Source: JBBIIC01 sp037446725 (lineage in GTDB: Bacteria > Actinomycetota > Coriobacteriia > Anaerosomatales > SLCP01). Taken from it: a stretch of 64,000 nt of DNA. Position numbers and translations under genes: made by a program. The notes under the pieces were generated by a model. It had not been told where the DNA came from. It made no database searches and saw only the letters and a program-made list of their open reading frames with translations. How positions within the stretch are numbered: the first letter of the stretch is position 1; each line of letters starts with the position of its first letter. Shown here in pieces: positions 1-8,260 of this stretch. The stretch spans positions 48,450 to 112,449 of the forward strand of contig JBBIIC010000006.1 of the NCBI GenBank assembly GCA_037446725.1. The letters run 5' to 3'.

Positions 1-226
1 CGACGTCGGGCTTGCTCATCTGCCCGAGGAACTGCCGCGCGTACGCGGAGAGCGACTCGACGTAGCGACGCTGGCCCTCCGCGTAGATGGTGTCGAACGC
101 GAGCGAGGACTTCCCGGAACCGGACAGGCCGGTGATCACGACGAGCTGGTCGCGCGGGATATCGAGATCGAAGCCCTTGAGGTTGTGCTCGCGGGCGCCG
201 CGGATCGAGATGGATTCGAGAGACAC
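1..226 (-). CDS. uvrA: UvrABC excinuclease subunit A, N-terminal part (cut by window edge)
   Basis: This is the first 75 codons of UvrA, the damage-recognising ABC-type ATPase of nucleotide excision repair. The translation begins VSLESISIRGAREHNL, carries the Walker A loop GLSGSGKSSLAFDT, and continues into GQRRYVESLSAYARQFLGQM, which is diagnostic of UvrA. The GTG start at 226-224 is chosen because GGAAGG lies about 7 nt upstream and the protein then begins where UvrA normally does. The rest of the roughly 950-residue protein lies outside the window. uvrB is on the same strand at 17-19 kb but is not in the same operon. Confidence 0.95.
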   Translation of the reverse strand, partial: MSLESISIRGAREHNLKGFDLDIPRDQLVVITGLSGSGKSSLAFDTIYAEGQRRYVESLSAYARQFLGQMSKPDV

Positions 227-274
227 TGGACGGACCTTCCTGAGGGCGAAGACGGCGTTTCCGGCCAAGTTTCT

Positions 275-280
275 ATTGTA
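275..280 (-). promoter_or_regulatory. Possible -10 box for uvrA
   Basis: On the minus strand this reads TACAAT, one mismatch from TATAAT, about 50 nt upstream of the uvrA start codon. No convincing -35 is seen at 16-18 nt. No LexA-type palindrome was found in the gap 227-330, unlike the helicase gene at 43 kb. This is a pattern match only. Confidence 0.3.
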
Positions 281-330
281 CCCGCCTCGACCAGAGGGCG
301 CAGGATAGCCAGGTGCCCCGCGTCGTCCGA

Positions 331-1305
331 CTAGCCGAGCACTATGGCCAGGGTTGCAGCCTGCAGGGATCCGACGTGCGCCGCGACTCTCGTGAGGAAT
401 GCGATGGCACCACTGAGCACCGTCAGGGCATGTGCGTCATCGCGCGATGCGAACGGAGAGTCCACCGGAAGCCGGGCGATGTGCAACTTGGAACCACTCG
501 ACGCGCCGTAGGATTCCCAGACAACCGTGTCGTCGTCGATCGCCGGAGCATACGCGCACCTTGCGCCCGACACCAATGTTGCGGAGACGCCGGTGGCAAG
601 GTCGAGGGCGCATATCTCTCCGAGCGATTCACCCCAGCGGGCGTACACGACGGTATCGCCGTCGAAATCGGGGAACTCGGTCCGATGCGGGGAGTCGAGG
701 ATGGTCTCCTGCTCGGCGCTGCGCAGATCAAGGAGGTGGAGGTTGCCGCCACTGTCGTGAACGGCTCTGCCGTCGCACAGTGCAGCCACGGTGCCGGACT
801 CGACCTCGATGAGCGTGCCTTGGTAGCCAGTCCGGAGGTTCTTGTACATCAGGAGACTGTCGAAGACGGACTCACGCGTCCAGACGACGTCATCACCCCA
901 GATGGATGGGGCGCAGTCTCGGTGACCCTCGGTCAGTGACTGCTTCTCCAGTGTCCGGAGATCACACAGCACTATGACGCTTCCGTCGTGCCGCCATTCC
1001 TGCCACACGACGTAACGATCGTAGATGTCAGGCATGTCCGCGCTGACGTTCGGATCCGAGAGCATCCGGACACGGCCGGTATCAAGCTCCTCGAGCCACA
1101 CCGAATGCACTCCGGCTTCGGAGCGCACGTAGACCATACGGTTGCCGTGGATCGCGGGCTTGAGGACGAAATGCGCTGCTTCGATCGTGCGATCGGTCCT
1201 GAGCGGCAGCGCGAACGCCGACGTCGCATGTGAGATGAGGATCGCGAAGGCACACAACAGCACTGCCGCGATCCCAACGGGCGTATGCAGTGACTTCGTG
1301 TTCAT
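331..1305 (-). CDS. Secreted TolB-like beta-propeller protein, function unknown
   Basis: The 324-residue product starts MNTKSLHTPVG and has a hydrophobic signal segment (about residues 9-33, rich in A, V, L and I) ending near SAFALPL, so it is probably exported. The body contains repeated blades of the form DxxVVWxxxxDG followed by LxxLDLRT (for example YDRYVVWQEWRHDG, GDDVVWTRES, GDTVVYARWGES, DDTVVWESYG). This is the pattern of TolB/WD40-like six-bladed propellers. The ATG at 1305 is chosen over upstream in-frame starts because AAGGAG lies just before it and the signal peptide follows at once. The C-terminal ~30 residues are hydrophobic (TVLSGAIAFLTRV...). Ligand and partners cannot be deduced. 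It is divergent from amt. Confidence 0.75.
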   Translation of the reverse strand: MNTKSLHTPVGIAAVLLCAFAILISHATSAFALPLRTDRTIEAAHFVLKPAIHGNRMVYVRSEAGVHSVWLEELDTGRVRMLSDPNVSADMPDIYDRYVVWQEWRHDGSVIVLCDLRTLEKQSLTEGHRDCAPSIWGDDVVWTRESVFDSLLMYKNLRTGYQGTLIEVESGTVAALCDGRAVHDSGGNLHLLDLRSAEQETILDSPHRTEFPDFDGDTVVYARWGESLGEICALDLATGVSATLVSGARCAYAPAIDDDTVVWESYGASSGSKLHIARLPVDSPFASRDDAHALTVLSGAIAFLTRVAAHVGSLQAATLAIVLG

Positions 1306-1493
1306 CGAGCTCCTTGTGACCCGAGCGCATCGTGCGCGCACCCGCGAAGAAGACCCCCGCGTGTGATGACGCTCACAGTAAGCCAGTATAGCTGTCGGCA
1401 TGCCCCAGGCCCCCCTTGAGCATCCTGGCCCCCGGTTCCGCTCAGCCGACGATCCAGTCCGCGCCAAGGCCCCGATTCTCTCGTCTCTCGATG

Positions 1494-1520
1494 TTCACTC
1501 CCCCGCAACACCGCCGAAAC
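1494..1520 (+). promoter_or_regulatory. Possible GlnR-like boxes upstream of amt
   Basis: The plus strand holds TTCAC (1494-1498), GCAAC (1505-1509) and GAAAC (1516-1520), each separated by six bases, so the pentamers repeat every 11 bp. This resembles the actinobacterial GlnR operator (GTnAC-n6-GAAAC). Only the last pentamer is perfect. The site lies 63 nt upstream of the amt start codon. A better set occurs between glnA and the glutamate synthase-like gene. This is inference by motif likeness. Confidence 0.35.
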
Positions 1521-1582
1521 ATGGGGCGCCCACCATCGTCTGCAAGCCGCACGGCGGCACGTCGTCACGGAAGGGAGTGGCA

Positions 1583-2884
1583 ATGGATCTGAAGATCGCG
1601 CTGGACACCGTCTGGGTCCTCGTGGCCGGGATGCTGGTGTTCTTCATGAACCTCGGCTTCGGACTCGTGGAGTCGGGATTCACCAGGGCAAAGAACACGG
1701 TCAACATCATCTCGAAGAACTTCATCGTCTTTGCGGTGGCGACCATCGCCTTCTTCGTCGTCGGCTGGGGGCTGATGTTCGGGGACGGCAACGGGTTCTT
1801 CGGCACTCAGGGGCTCTTCATGCTGAGCGGGGCGGACAACAGCCCCGCGGTCGCCGAGGCCTACGAAGGAGTCTACTCGGCCATCAGCTGGACCGGCGTA
1901 CCGCTGCTGGCGAAGTTCTTCTTCCAGCTCGTGTTCGCGGGGACGGCGGCGACCATAGTGTCCGGTGCCGTGGCAGAGCGCATCAAGTACGTGTCGTTCA
2001 TCGTCTTCTCGTTCGTGCTCGTCGCGTTCGTCTACCCGGTCGTCGGCCACTGGATCTGGGGCGGCGGATGGCTCGCTGAGCTTGGCTTCTGGGACTTCGC
2101 CGGCTCGACCGTGGTGCACTCGACCGGTGCGTGGGCCGCGCTCGCGGGCGTGCTCGTACTCGGGCCGCGTCTGGGCAAGTTCGGCAAGGACGGCAAGGCG
2201 CGTGTCATCCCCGGGCACAACATGACCTCGGCGATGACCGGCGCGATGGTCCTGTGGTTCGGCTGGTTCGGCTTCAATCCGGGCAGCACGATGGCGGCCG
2301 ACCCCGGCGCCATCTCGCACATCATCGTGACCACGACTTTCGCGGCGGCGGCCGGCGCGCTCGCCGCCACGGTTCTCGCCTGGACCATCCTCGGCAAGCC
2401 CGATATCGGCATGACCATCAACGGCGCTCTCGGCGGGCTCGTGAGCATCACCGCCGGTTGCGCCTTCGTGAGCCCCGGCAGCTCGCTCATCATCGGCGCG
2501 ATCGCAGGTGCGATCATCGTGCTGGGTGTCCTGCTGCTCGACCGGGTCAAGATCGACGATCCCGTCGGCGCCATCGCCGTGCACGGGATGGGTGGCATCT
2601 TCGGCACGCTGGCAGTCGGCCTGTTCGCCCAGGACGCCATCGCTCCGGGCACGACCGGCAACGGACTTCTCTTCGGTGGCGGTTTCGGTCTGCTGTGGAA
2701 TCAACTCATTGGTGTCGCGGCGGTCGGCGCCGCGGTCTTCGGCGTCTCGCTCGTGGTCTGGCTCGCCATCAAGGCGACGATCGGCGTGCGCGTCTCCGAG
2801 GAAGAGGAGATGGAAGGTCTGGACATCGGCGAGCACGGCAACCGGGCGTACCCCGACTTCGTCGTCACCGAGACCACCTTCTAG
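1583..2884 (+). CDS. amt: Ammonium transporter (Amt/MEP/Rh family)
   Basis: The 433-residue integral membrane protein conducts ammonium/ammonia across the cytoplasmic membrane. It is almost entirely hydrophobic, with about 11 membrane segments expected. It carries the family motifs DFAGSTVVHSTG (first pore histidine), GHNMTSAMTGAMVLWFGWFGFNPGS, and AIAVHGMGGIFGTLAVG (second pore histidine). The ATG at 1583 has AAGGGAG upstream and gives the usual N terminus (MDLKIALDTVWVLVAGMLVFF); in-frame sequence upstream is not Amt-like. It is followed after 61 nt by glnK and then glnD. This is the classical arrangement in which PII plugs the channel when nitrogen is plentiful. Confidence 0.96.
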   Translation: MDLKIALDTVWVLVAGMLVFFMNLGFGLVESGFTRAKNTVNIISKNFIVFAVATIAFFVVGWGLMFGDGNGFFGTQGLFMLSGADNSPAVAEAYEGVYSAISWTGVPLLAKFFFQLVFAGTAATIVSGAVAERIKYVSFIVFSFVLVAFVYPVVGHWIWGGGWLAELGFWDFAGSTVVHSTGAWAALAGVLVLGPRLGKFGKDGKARVIPGHNMTSAMTGAMVLWFGWFGFNPGSTMAADPGAISHIIVTTTFAAAAGALAATVLAWTILGKPDIGMTINGALGGLVSITAGCAFVSPGSSLIIGAIAGAIIVLGVLLLDRVKIDDPVGAIAVHGMGGIFGTLAVGLFAQDAIAPGTTGNGLLFGGGFGLLWNQLIGVAAVGAAVFGVSLVVWLAIKATIGVRVSEEEEMEGLDIGEHGNRAYPDFVVTETTF

Positions 2885-2945
2885 GCATCTGCCTGCAGCA
2901 GCAACGACTCATCTGGCCATCGAGGTCGAGTGAAGGAGTGACAGC

Positions 2946-3284
2946 ATGAAGAAGATCGAGGCGATCATCAAGCCGCACAGGCTCGAGGACGTCAAGGAGG
3001 CGCTCAACGCCATCGGCGTGGCCGGCATGACCGCATACGAGGTCAAGGGCTACGGTCGCCAGAAGGGCCACACGGAGATCTACCGCGGAGCGGAGTACAC
3101 GGTCGACTTCCGTCCGAAGGTCAAGATCGAGCTGGTCGTGGACGACGACGCCGCCCAGGCGGTGGAGGACGCGATCGTCGAAGCCGCCAGGACCGGCAAC
3201 ATAGGCGACGGCAAGGTCTTCACCTACGATTGCGCGGCCGCAGTGCGGATCAGGACCGGCGAACGCGGTCCGGAAGCCCTCTAG
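2946..3284 (+). CDS. glnK: Nitrogen regulatory protein PII (GlnK/GlnB)
   Basis: This 112-residue trimeric signal protein senses 2-oxoglutarate and ATP/ADP. It starts MKKIEAIIKPHRLEDVKEAL and has the T-loop GYGRQKGHTEIYRGAEYTVDF with the modifiable tyrosine at position 51, then the B-loop TGNIGDGKVF and C-loop VRIRTGERG. The Shine-Dalgarno is AAGGAG. It sits between amt and glnD, so it very likely both regulates Amt and is uridylylated by GlnD. The linkage to amt favours the name GlnK, although GlnB and GlnK cannot be separated by sequence alone. Confidence 0.96.
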   Translation: MKKIEAIIKPHRLEDVKEALNAIGVAGMTAYEVKGYGRQKGHTEIYRGAEYTVDFRPKVKIELVVDDDAAQAVEDAIVEAARTGNIGDGKVFTYDCAAAVRIRTGERGPEAL

Positions 3285-3298
3285 CGCACGGCTTGCCC

Positions 3299-5458
3299 AT
3301 GCGCCGCTACACGACAGAGCGGCAGGAGCTGCTGCGAGCCGCCGTGCCGGGGACCCCCTCGGCGCGGCGGCTCGCCCGGCTCACCGACGAGATGCTCGCG
3401 GAGCTGGCCGAGGGGCCGGCCGCCGTCACGCTCCCCCGCCGCACCAGGTGGTGCCTCATCGCTCTTGGTGGATACGGCGCCGGTGCACTCCTGCCCGAGT
3501 CCGACCTCGACCTGCTCATCGTCTCGGCCGCGGCAAGCAGCACCCTCAAGCCCTTCGTCGAGGTCTTGCTCTACCCCCTCTGGGACGCCGGCCTGAGCGT
3601 GGGACACCAGGTGCGTTCGAGACGCGAGCAGCTGGCTGCCGTCCGCAGCGATCTCACGATCCTGACTGCCACCCTCACCGGGCGTGTCATCGCGGGAGAC
3701 GAGGATCTCGGCATCCGTTTGCTCCGGGAGTGCGCCGCGGATGCGGCCAGCCGTTCGAACGCAATGCTGACGCAGTTGCGCGAGCGCCGCCGGACCGGAT
3801 CGCCCTACCTGCTCGAGCCGGACCTGAAGGAGGGCGCGGGCGGGCGGCGCGACTTCGACGAACTCACGTGGACGGCGGCGGTCCTCACGGGAGCTCCCCA
3901 GTCGGACCCTTCGCCGCTCGTCTCGCTCGGTCTGCTCGGCAGCGAGGAGTACGACCGCCTCCGTCGGGCTTCCGACACTGTGTGCTCCGCACGCTGGGAA
4001 CTGCAGCTCGACGGCGCCGCCTCCCTCATGACAGAGGAAGCCGCCGGACAGCTGCGGACCGACCCCGAAGACGTCCAGCGCGCGATCGCGGACACGCACC
4101 ATCTGCTTCTCCGGACCCGACGAAGGACCGCTGGCCGGGGACTCCCCGATGACGCCCCAGTATCCCCGCGCGCCTTCTTCGATCTGGTCGGTCACGGCGA
4201 GGGGGGACTGTCCGAGCTTGAGGATGCAGCCTGGGCCGGCCGACTGGACCACCTCGTTCCCGGCATGAAGGAACTCATGACCCTGCGGCGTCCGGGCATC
4301 GCGCACACGCTGACGGTAGGTGCACACTCTCTCGTGTGTGCAACCACGAGCGCCGACATCCTTTCGAGCGCGTCACAGGGCGGGAGCGGTGACCGGATCC
4401 TTGCCGCGTCCGCCCGCCGGGTGCTCGATCGCGAGGTGCTGTGGACCGCTGCACTCGCCCATGACGTCGGCAAGGCCCAGCCCGGACCGGATCATCCCCG
4501 GCGAGGTGCAGGATCGGCGCGGGCGGCCGCGGAACGCTTCGGGCTCGGGAGCGAGCGATCGGCACGGGTCGGTGCGCTGGTCGGGCACCATCTGCTCCTC
4601 CCTCAGGCAGCATCCGGGATCGACCTCGACGACCCGCATGCCGTCGCCGAAGTAGCCCGGGCTCTCGAAGATCCGGATCTGCTCGCGCCGCTGCACGTGC
4701 TCACGGTCGCGGACTCCCGCGCAACGGGGCCGGGCGCCTGGACGCCCTGGCACGCGGCGCTCGTCGGCACCCTCGTCAGCAGACTCGACGAGGCCTTCTC
4801 CACCGGCGCGCCCGATACCGCGATGGCAGGCCCCATCGACGCGGCCCGCCTCGATCAGCTCGCAGCACGGCTTGCGGGGGACCGGGCTCCCGGCGCTCAC
4901 GTGCTGGATGTGAGCGCCGGCCCGATCGAGGGCACGTTCCTCCTGCATGTCGCCGCGGTCGACCGCCCCGGTCTGCTTGCGACCTTCGCGGGCGCGATCG
5001 CGCTCGCCGGGCTCGACATCCTCTCCGCACGCTCGGTCCCCGCGCCGCGGGAGGTCGCCGTGGACACCTTCGTCGTCACCTCGGCCACCCTCGCGCCCGT
5101 GGCAACCGAGACCTGGAGCCGCCTCGAACGGCAGCTCTCGGCGGCGCTCTCGGGACGCTTCGCGCTCGGCGTGCGACTTGCCGAGCGCAGACGCCATTAC
5201 GCTCCGCGGGTGTCGGGCTCTCCGGACATCCGGATCGAGCACGAGGGGGATGGCGCGCTGCTCAAGGTGCGCGCTCCGGACCGCGTCGGGCTGCTTCACG
5301 ACATCGCACGTGCGATCTCGGAGAGCGGGCTGAGCGTCCGGTCGCTCACCGCTACCTCCCGTGCGGGCTGGGCGGAAGACACCTTCCGGCTGCGTTTCGC
5401 CTCCTCGAACGGGGCGGGCGCACTCGGCCAGCTGGCGATGCGGCTGCGGGAACTCTGA
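3299..5458 (+). CDS. glnD: PII uridylyltransferase / uridylyl-removing enzyme
   Basis: This bifunctional enzyme adds UMP to PII Tyr51 under nitrogen limitation and removes it when glutamine is high. The nucleotidyltransferase motif GGYGAGALLPESDLDLL (residues 57-73) has the two catalytic aspartates. A linker follows with DLKEGAGGRRDFDELTW. The HD phosphohydrolase domain (HTLTVGAHSL, ALAHDVGKAQPGPDHPRRGA) comes next, and the C terminus has two ACT domains (VAAVDRPGLLATFAGAIAL and VRAPDRVGLLHDIARAI). At 719 residues it is shorter than the E. coli enzyme of about 890, but every domain is present. The ATG at 3299 lies 14 nt after glnK; in-frame sequence further upstream overlaps glnK and is not used. 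No GlnE adenylyltransferase is seen, which fits a GS that lacks the adenylylation tyrosine. Confidence 0.93.
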   Translation: MRRYTTERQELLRAAVPGTPSARRLARLTDEMLAELAEGPAAVTLPRRTRWCLIALGGYGAGALLPESDLDLLIVSAAASSTLKPFVEVLLYPLWDAGLSVGHQVRSRREQLAAVRSDLTILTATLTGRVIAGDEDLGIRLLRECAADAASRSNAMLTQLRERRRTGSPYLLEPDLKEGAGGRRDFDELTWTAAVLTGAPQSDPSPLVSLGLLGSEEYDRLRRASDTVCSARWELQLDGAASLMTEEAAGQLRTDPEDVQRAIADTHHLLLRTRRRTAGRGLPDDAPVSPRAFFDLVGHGEGGLSELEDAAWAGRLDHLVPGMKELMTLRRPGIAHTLTVGAHSLVCATTSADILSSASQGGSGDRILAASARRVLDREVLWTAALAHDVGKAQPGPDHPRRGAGSARAAAERFGLGSERSARVGALVGHHLLLPQAASGIDLDDPHAVAEVARALEDPDLLAPLHVLTVADSRATGPGAWTPWHAALVGTLVSRLDEAFSTGAPDTAMAGPIDAARLDQLAARLAGDRAPGAHVLDVSAGPIEGTFLLHVAAVDRPGLLATFAGAIALAGLDILSARSVPAPREVAVDTFVVTSATLAPVATETWSRLERQLSAALSGRFALGVRLAERRRHYAPRVSGSPDIRIEHEGDGALLKVRAPDRVGLLHDIARAISESGLSVRSLTATSRAGWAEDTFRLRFASSNGAGALGQLAMRLREL

Positions 5459-5489
5459 GCCGCTCGGGGGCGTGCTGTGCCATCCTGCG

Positions 5490-5517
5490 TCGACGTGCCT
5501 GACGGGACGGGTATAGT
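5490..5517 (+). promoter_or_regulatory. Putative promoter for the corrinoid adenosyltransferase gene
   Basis: A TATAGT -10 (5512-5517) follows a TCGACG -35-like hexamer (5490-5495) after 16 bp. It is placed 35 nt before the GTG start of the downstream gene, in the 93-nt gap after glnD. It suggests the adenosyltransferase gene is transcribed separately from amt-glnK-glnD. Pattern match only. Confidence 0.4.
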
Positions 5518-5551
5518 CGTGCCGTGACCATCGGCGACGCGGGAGGCTGCT

Positions 5552-6133
5552 GTGACGAAGATCTACACCCGGACCGGGGACACCGGCCAGACCTCGATCG
5601 TCGGCGGGACACGCGTACCCAAGAACAGTCCTCGCGTCGAGGCCTACGGCAGTGTGGACGAGGCGAACAGCTGCGTCGGCCTGGCGCGCGCGGCGCTCGA
5701 GGTCGCGGCCGAGGAGGATCTGCGTCTCGACGTCATCCTCGACTTCGTTCAGCATCGGCTCTTCGACTGCTCGAGCCTGCTTGCGACGCCAGCGTCGGTC
5801 CGAGCGGAGCGCGCGGACGGCCCGGCCATCGTCCCGGGGGACATCGAGCGCCTCGAGGCCTGGATCGACGAGCTCGCCGACGCCGTCGGCGAGATCGACC
5901 ACTTCGTGTTGCCCGGAGGCTGCGAGGAGGCGTGCCGGCTGCACGTCGCCCGCACCGTCGTCAGGCGGGCCGAACGCCGGATCCACGACCTCGCCGCCGA
6001 GCAGCCGGGCGAGGTGGACCAGCAGGTACTCAAGTTCGTCAACCGGCTGTCGGACCTGCTCTTCACGATGGCGCGCTACGCGAACCACGCCTACGGCGCG
6101 GGCGACGTGTTCTGGGACGCGCGCACGAGCTGA
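5552..6133 (+). CDS. PduO-type cob(I)alamin adenosyltransferase
   Basis: The 193-residue protein starts MTKIYTRTGDTGQTSIVGG, the ATP-binding signature of PduO-type ATP:corrinoid adenosyltransferases. It continues with RVEAYGSVDEANSCVGLAR and ends with QQVLKFVNRLSDLLFTMARYAN, the conserved C-terminal helix. It transfers the 5'-deoxyadenosyl group of ATP to cob(I)alamin to form coenzyme B12. The GTG at 5552 is chosen because GGGAGG lies 6 nt upstream and the conserved N terminus begins there. No other B12 gene is nearby, so it may serve salvage for a B12-dependent enzyme outside the window. Confidence 0.93.
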   Translation: MTKIYTRTGDTGQTSIVGGTRVPKNSPRVEAYGSVDEANSCVGLARAALEVAAEEDLRLDVILDFVQHRLFDCSSLLATPASVRAERADGPAIVPGDIERLEAWIDELADAVGEIDHFVLPGGCEEACRLHVARTVVRRAERRIHDLAAEQPGEVDQQVLKFVNRLSDLLFTMARYANHAYGAGDVFWDARTS

Positions 6134-6154
6134 GCGGCGTGTCGTCTCGCCGGG

Positions 6155-8152
6155 CTAGTACGTGTCCCCTCCTTCGAGGAGCTCCTTCACCACCTTAGGA
6201 TCAGCGAGCGTCGACAGGTCGCCGAACGCCTCGGTGTCCCGCTCCCCGGCGGCTATCTTGCGCAGGATCCGCCGCATGATCTTGCCCGAGCGGGTCTTGG
6301 GCAGGTCCCGTGAGAACTGGATGTGATCGGGCTTTGCGATCGGACCGATGAGCTTGCGGACGTGGCCCGACAGGATGGTCGCGAGGTCCTCGGACGGATG
6401 GTGCCCGTCGCGCAGGATGACGAACGCGTGGATACCCTCGCCCTTGACCGGGTGCGGGAATCCGACGACCGCCGCCTCCGACACGGCCTCGTGGCTGACG
6501 AGCGCGCTTTCGATCTCCGCGGTACCGAGGCGATGACCGGAAACATTGATGACGTCGTCGACCCGGCCGAGCAGCCAGTAGTAACCGTCGGAGTCCACAC
6601 GCGCGCCGTCACCGGTGAAGTAAACGCCCGGGAACCGCTCGAAGTACACCTCTCGCATTCGCGTGTGGTCCGGGTCGCCCCAGGTCCCCCGCATCATTCC
6701 CGGCCAGGGCTCCTTGACGACGAGATACCCGCCCTCCCCCGGCTCGGCGTCGCTGCCGTCCTCGCGCAGCACCCTGGGCACCACACCGAAGAACGGCACC
6801 GTAGCGCTGCCCGGCTTGAGCGGAGTCGCACCCGGGAATGGCGTGATGAGGAATCCGCCGGTCTCGGTCTGCCAGTACGTGTCGACGACCGGCAGCTCGT
6901 CGCGGCCGATCGTGCGCCGGTACCACTGCCAAACCTCGGGATTAATGGGCTCCCCGACCGTGCCGAGAAGGCGGAGGCTCGACACGTCGTAGCGCTGCGG
7001 CCATCCTTCGCCGTGCCGCATGAGCGCGCGGATCGCCGTCGGGGCCGTGTAGAACGAGTTCACCCGGTACTTCTCGACGACCGCCCAGAACCGCCCCGGG
7101 TCCGGATAGGTCGGCACGCCCTCGAACATCAGCGCGGTGGCACCGGCCGCGAGCGGGCCGTAGACGATGTAGGAGTGCCCGGTCACCCATCCGATGTCAG
7201 CCGTGCACCAGAAGACGTCCTCGTCACGATAGTCGAACACCGTCTTGAACGTGTACAGGGCGTAGAGGAGGTACCCCGCGGTCGTGTGCAGAACGCCCTT
7301 CGGGGTGCCGGTCGAACCGGACGTGTAGAGGATGAACAGCGGATCCTCCGCTCCCATCTCCTCGAGCACGCAGGGCCTGCGCACCTCCGGCGCCGTGATC
7401 TCCTGCTGCCACCAGGTGTCGCGCCCCGGCTCCATGTCGACGTCACCGGCGCCGCGCTTGACGACAATGCACGCTTCAACGCTCGGGCACTCGAACAGGG
7501 CCTCGTCGGCCGCAACCTTCAGCGGCACCTTGCGCCCGCCACGGATCCCCTCGTCGGCCGTGATGAGCAGCTTCGCCCCGCAATCCTGGATGCGCCCGCG
7601 CAGGGCCGAGGAGGAGAAGCCGCCGAAGATGACCGAGTGGATGGCCCCGATGCGCGCGCACGCGAGCATCGAGATGGGCAGCTCGGGGATCATCGGCAGG
7701 TAGATGGCGACGCGGTCTCCCCGTCCGATGCCCTTCTTGCGCAACACGTTGGCGAACCTGCTGACCTCGTGGTGAAGTTGCTGGTAGGTGTAGGTCCGCG
7801 ATGAACCGTCGTCGCCTTCCCAGATGAGAGCGGCCTTGTTGCGGCGCCACGTCGACAGATGGCGATCGAGGCAGTTGGCCGAGACGTTGAGCGTCCCGTC
7901 CGCGAAGAATGTGTAGTCGAGGTCGTCGAATCCGCCCCGAAGGCCGACGGTCGGCTCCTTCATCCAGTCGAGATGCTCGCGGGCCATGTCGAGCCAGAAG
8001 CCGTCGCGCTCGGTGACCGAGCGGTCGTAGAGCTCGCGGTACCGCTCCATCCCGCCGATGACGGCATCGGCGGCGAACCCGGGCGGCGGCACCACGACGA
8101 CCTCGTCTGTTGCCAGGTGTTCGATACCGCTGTCGGCGTTCTGTTCGGCCAT
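6155..8152 (-). CDS. acs: Acetyl-CoA synthetase (AMP-forming)
   Basis: This 665-residue ANL-superfamily enzyme activates acetate with ATP and CoA. It has the phosphate loop LFILYTSGSTGTPKGVLH, the motif DTYWQTETGG, the hinge/ATP motif YFTGDGARVDSDGYYWLLGRVDD, and the C-terminal catalytic loop KTRSGKIMRRILR, whose lysine is acetylated in Acs enzymes. The length matches the family (about 650). It is divergent from larE across 108 nt. It would allow acetate assimilation feeding gluconeogenesis, together with the PEP synthase-like enzyme at 14-16 kb. Confidence 0.96.
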   Translation of the reverse strand: MAEQNADSGIEHLATDEVVVVPPPGFAADAVIGGMERYRELYDRSVTERDGFWLDMAREHLDWMKEPTVGLRGGFDDLDYTFFADGTLNVSANCLDRHLSTWRRNKAALIWEGDDGSSRTYTYQQLHHEVSRFANVLRKKGIGRGDRVAIYLPMIPELPISMLACARIGAIHSVIFGGFSSSALRGRIQDCGAKLLITADEGIRGGRKVPLKVAADEALFECPSVEACIVVKRGAGDVDMEPGRDTWWQQEITAPEVRRPCVLEEMGAEDPLFILYTSGSTGTPKGVLHTTAGYLLYALYTFKTVFDYRDEDVFWCTADIGWVTGHSYIVYGPLAAGATALMFEGVPTYPDPGRFWAVVEKYRVNSFYTAPTAIRALMRHGEGWPQRYDVSSLRLLGTVGEPINPEVWQWYRRTIGRDELPVVDTYWQTETGGFLITPFPGATPLKPGSATVPFFGVVPRVLREDGSDAEPGEGGYLVVKEPWPGMMRGTWGDPDHTRMREVYFERFPGVYFTGDGARVDSDGYYWLLGRVDDVINVSGHRLGTAEIESALVSHEAVSEAAVVGFPHPVKGEGIHAFVILRDGHHPSEDLATILSGHVRKLIGPIAKPDHIQFSRDLPKTRSGKIMRRILRKIAAGERDTEAFGDLSTLADPKVVKELLEGGDTY

Positions 8153-8260
8153 GAGTCCTCCCGGGGTCGACTACAACGACTACAACGTGACGCTTCCTTC
8201 AGTTCATACCCGACCAGGAATCTCGGGCTATACTCGAACTCCACCTTCGAGAGGACGGGT

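Noticed and set aside
8170..8190. Tandem CGACTACAA repeat in the acs-larE gap as a regulatory array
   Set aside because: There are only two 9-bp copies. This is too short to separate from chance, and no known regulator motif fits.
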